Source of the DNA: Escarpia spicata
Lineage: Eukaryota; Annelida; Polychaeta; Sabellida; Siboglinidae
Assembly: GCA_963995525.1 (NCBI GenBank)
Contig: OZ023206.1
Location: 29,818,021-29,882,020, forward strand
Reading direction: 5' to 3'
Length of the DNA: 64,000 nucleotides
Shown: positions 62,691 to 64,000 of the stretch, piece after piece
Layout: each line of letters opens with the position of its first letter
Position numbering within the stretch: the first letter of the stretch is position 1
Position numbers and translations under genes: made by a program
The notes under the pieces: generated by a model
What the model was told of the DNA's origin: nothing
Seen by the model: only the letters and a program-made list of their open reading frames with translations
The model's database searches: none

Positions 62691-63116
62691 ACCTAACACT
62701 AACCCTGCCAGTAGACAGCAGCACTGCATCAACTAAGTCAATTTCCCCATAGGTGGCAGCACCATACTGCCTGCAATGCCAACCACCATTTTCGTCACGC
62801 ACCGGCGTCTAAATCTGTATTAGTAATTTACTACATCAGTGAAATGTGCGCGATGCTCGTTCGTCTATCACACACAGTCGATGATGCGGTAATTAGATCT
62901 CATGCAATAACAGTGGGCAGAAGACATCTACTTAGCATTATTGATCTCACCAGTACAGCTATGACATAATTACCTTTAATTCGCGTGCTGGGAGATAGAA
63001 TTCCTCGCTACCACCAGCAATGCTATCAGGATTTAGTAATGTCACCAGTGTATAAAGGTGCAAAACTGAATTGTTTTTTAAAGGCACAATATTTGTTCCT
63101 GATTTATCAACATTTA
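62691..63116. other. Non-coding spacer
   Basis: No feature beyond a weak CTCF-core-like match, CCCATAGGTGGCAG, at 62746-62759 on the plus strand. Confidence 0.5.
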
Positions 63117-63345
63117 TTTGTATAGTGTTCTTAACATTAGAATAAATATGTTGAAAATATACTACCTGCCAAACTGCATTTAGTAAAGCCGAAAGCGTTC
63201 GCCATTTTAATGGTGCACCCCTGCAAAATGTTCAAATTGTAAAGAAAACATTCAAATTGTCAACAAGATCTACTGGCAGTTCCTGCACAGGGATGCATCC
63301 CTAGCCACAAATACCTTTGAAGTTGTCCGGTTCTCACATTCCTAA
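63117..63345 (+). repeat. Dispersed repeat pair, member 2
   Basis: Partner of 60152-60390, about 2.96 kb downstream in the same orientation. A CR1/L2 LINE 3' end lies about 45 bases beyond its right limit. Confidence 0.7.
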
Positions 63346-63390
63346 AGAAAACTGGGACAGAGTAGAATTGGTTTGATGAACGTCTTGCTA

Positions 63391-64000
63391 ATAATTTAAC
63401 ATGATTTAACAAGATTGCCATCCATAAAACTCTAGATGGCAGGTGGACAAGGAAGCCTTTTGGCTTATCGAGAGTCCAATGCTTTTTATCCACGTGTATC
63501 CCGCCTTTATGAGGTATGTGTTGATTTTTTTTTTAAACATATTCACACTACTAGCACCAACACAATCAGCAGGTAATCTGTTCCAATCAATACAGTCCTT
63601 TGTGAGAATGAGAACTGTCTTATATCTAATCTACACTGCTCCTTTACTAATGTAACTTCATGTCCTCTAGTCCTTCTACACACTGTATCTTTCTTAACTG
63701 AGAAAAACATATTTCTATCAATACTTTCATAACCATTCAATATTTTAAACACTTCTATGTGATCTCCTCTCAATCTCCTGGTCTCTAGTGTTGTTAAACC
63801 ACATTTTTTAGGCATATTTCGTAACTAAGATCCCTCAGTTTTGGTATCATTTTAGTCGCTCTCCTCTGTACTCTTTCTAACATATCAATGTCCTTCCTGA
63901 GATATGGCCTCCACGCTTGAACACAATATTCTAAATGAGGCCTAATTATTGTTTTGTACAGCGGTATTATTAGCTCTTTTTCCTTATACGTTATGTTTCG
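63391..64000 (-). mobile_element. CR1/L2-like LINE, 3' part, running off the window
   Basis: Minus-strand ORF2 homology: LYKTIIRPHLEYCVQAWRP, DMLERVQRRATKMIPKLRDL, KKCGLTTLETRRLRGDHIEV, FKILNGYESIDRNMFFSVKK, TRGHEVTLVKEQCRLDIRQF and an ADCVGASSVNMFKKK end. The blocks match the copy at 42.2-43.1 kb closely and include the same 3'-UTR text. One frameshift near 63825 and another near 63590 break it. The 3' end at 63391-63412 carries the same GTTAAAT-type short tail repeat. The 5' part lies beyond 64000, so its full length is unknown. Confidence 0.9.

Overview
The window reads as non-coding, repeat-rich DNA from a metazoan nuclear genome. It is AT-rich, has no bacterial gene layout, and every protein homology I can see belongs to a eukaryotic transposable element. 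These are CR1/L2-like LINEs, a second non-LTR element, a DIRS-like tyrosine-recombinase retroelement, PIF/Harbinger, hAT and pogo-like DNA transposons, and a SINE-like repeat. A marine invertebrate such as a mollusc is plausible, but the sequence does not fix the taxon. I found no intact host gene, tRNA, rRNA or CRISPR array. All retroelement and transposase reading frames are broken.

Layout. 1-7.4 kb: AT-rich DNA with one TA-flanked DNA transposon (2599-3726). 7.4-10.2 kb: a CpG-dense 47-bp minisatellite of 59 copies. 13.3-17.6 kb: two adjacent minisatellites, 15 bp then 45/46 bp. 19.5-22.5 kb: a decayed DIRS-like element (SGNH-hydrolase-like, gag zinc-finger and RT pieces) ending against a SINE-like repeat, with a perfect 50-bp palindrome nearby. 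25.0-25.9 kb: a 48-bp minisatellite. 27.2-28.3 kb: a small region with E-box and CRE-like motifs. 29.1-29.8 kb: an internally deleted Harbinger element. 30-36 kb: AT-rich DNA with LINE scraps. 36.66-44.88 kb: a diverged tandem duplication of a ~2.5 kb unit. Insertions private to each copy (two hAT elements, one LINE, one minisatellite) can be read against the empty site in the other copy. 45.3-46.0 kb: a G-rich repeat. 46.1-54.8 kb: the 3' end of a LINE ORF2 blown apart by two giant internal tandem expansions (50-bp x ~123 and 42/40-bp x ~49). 55.7-56.6 kb: a pogo-like element. 60-63.4 kb: a TG microsatellite, a diverged repeat pair and a decayed 23-bp array. 63.4-64 kb: a minus-strand CR1/L2 LINE running off the edge.

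The most striking observation is that three separate minisatellites (about 25.0, 46.4 and 52.8 kb) are built from three neighbouring segments of the same type of LINE ORF2 C-terminal tail. In the 46-54 kb locus the unexpanded parts of the ORF still lie between and beside the arrays in the right order, so the origin is visible directly. A fourth, small minisatellite (43.57 kb) was born inside a SINE-like repeat. The very long open frames on the minus strand here (up to 1443 codons) are by-products of stop-free periodic DNA and are not genes. Tandem repeats make up roughly a quarter of the window.
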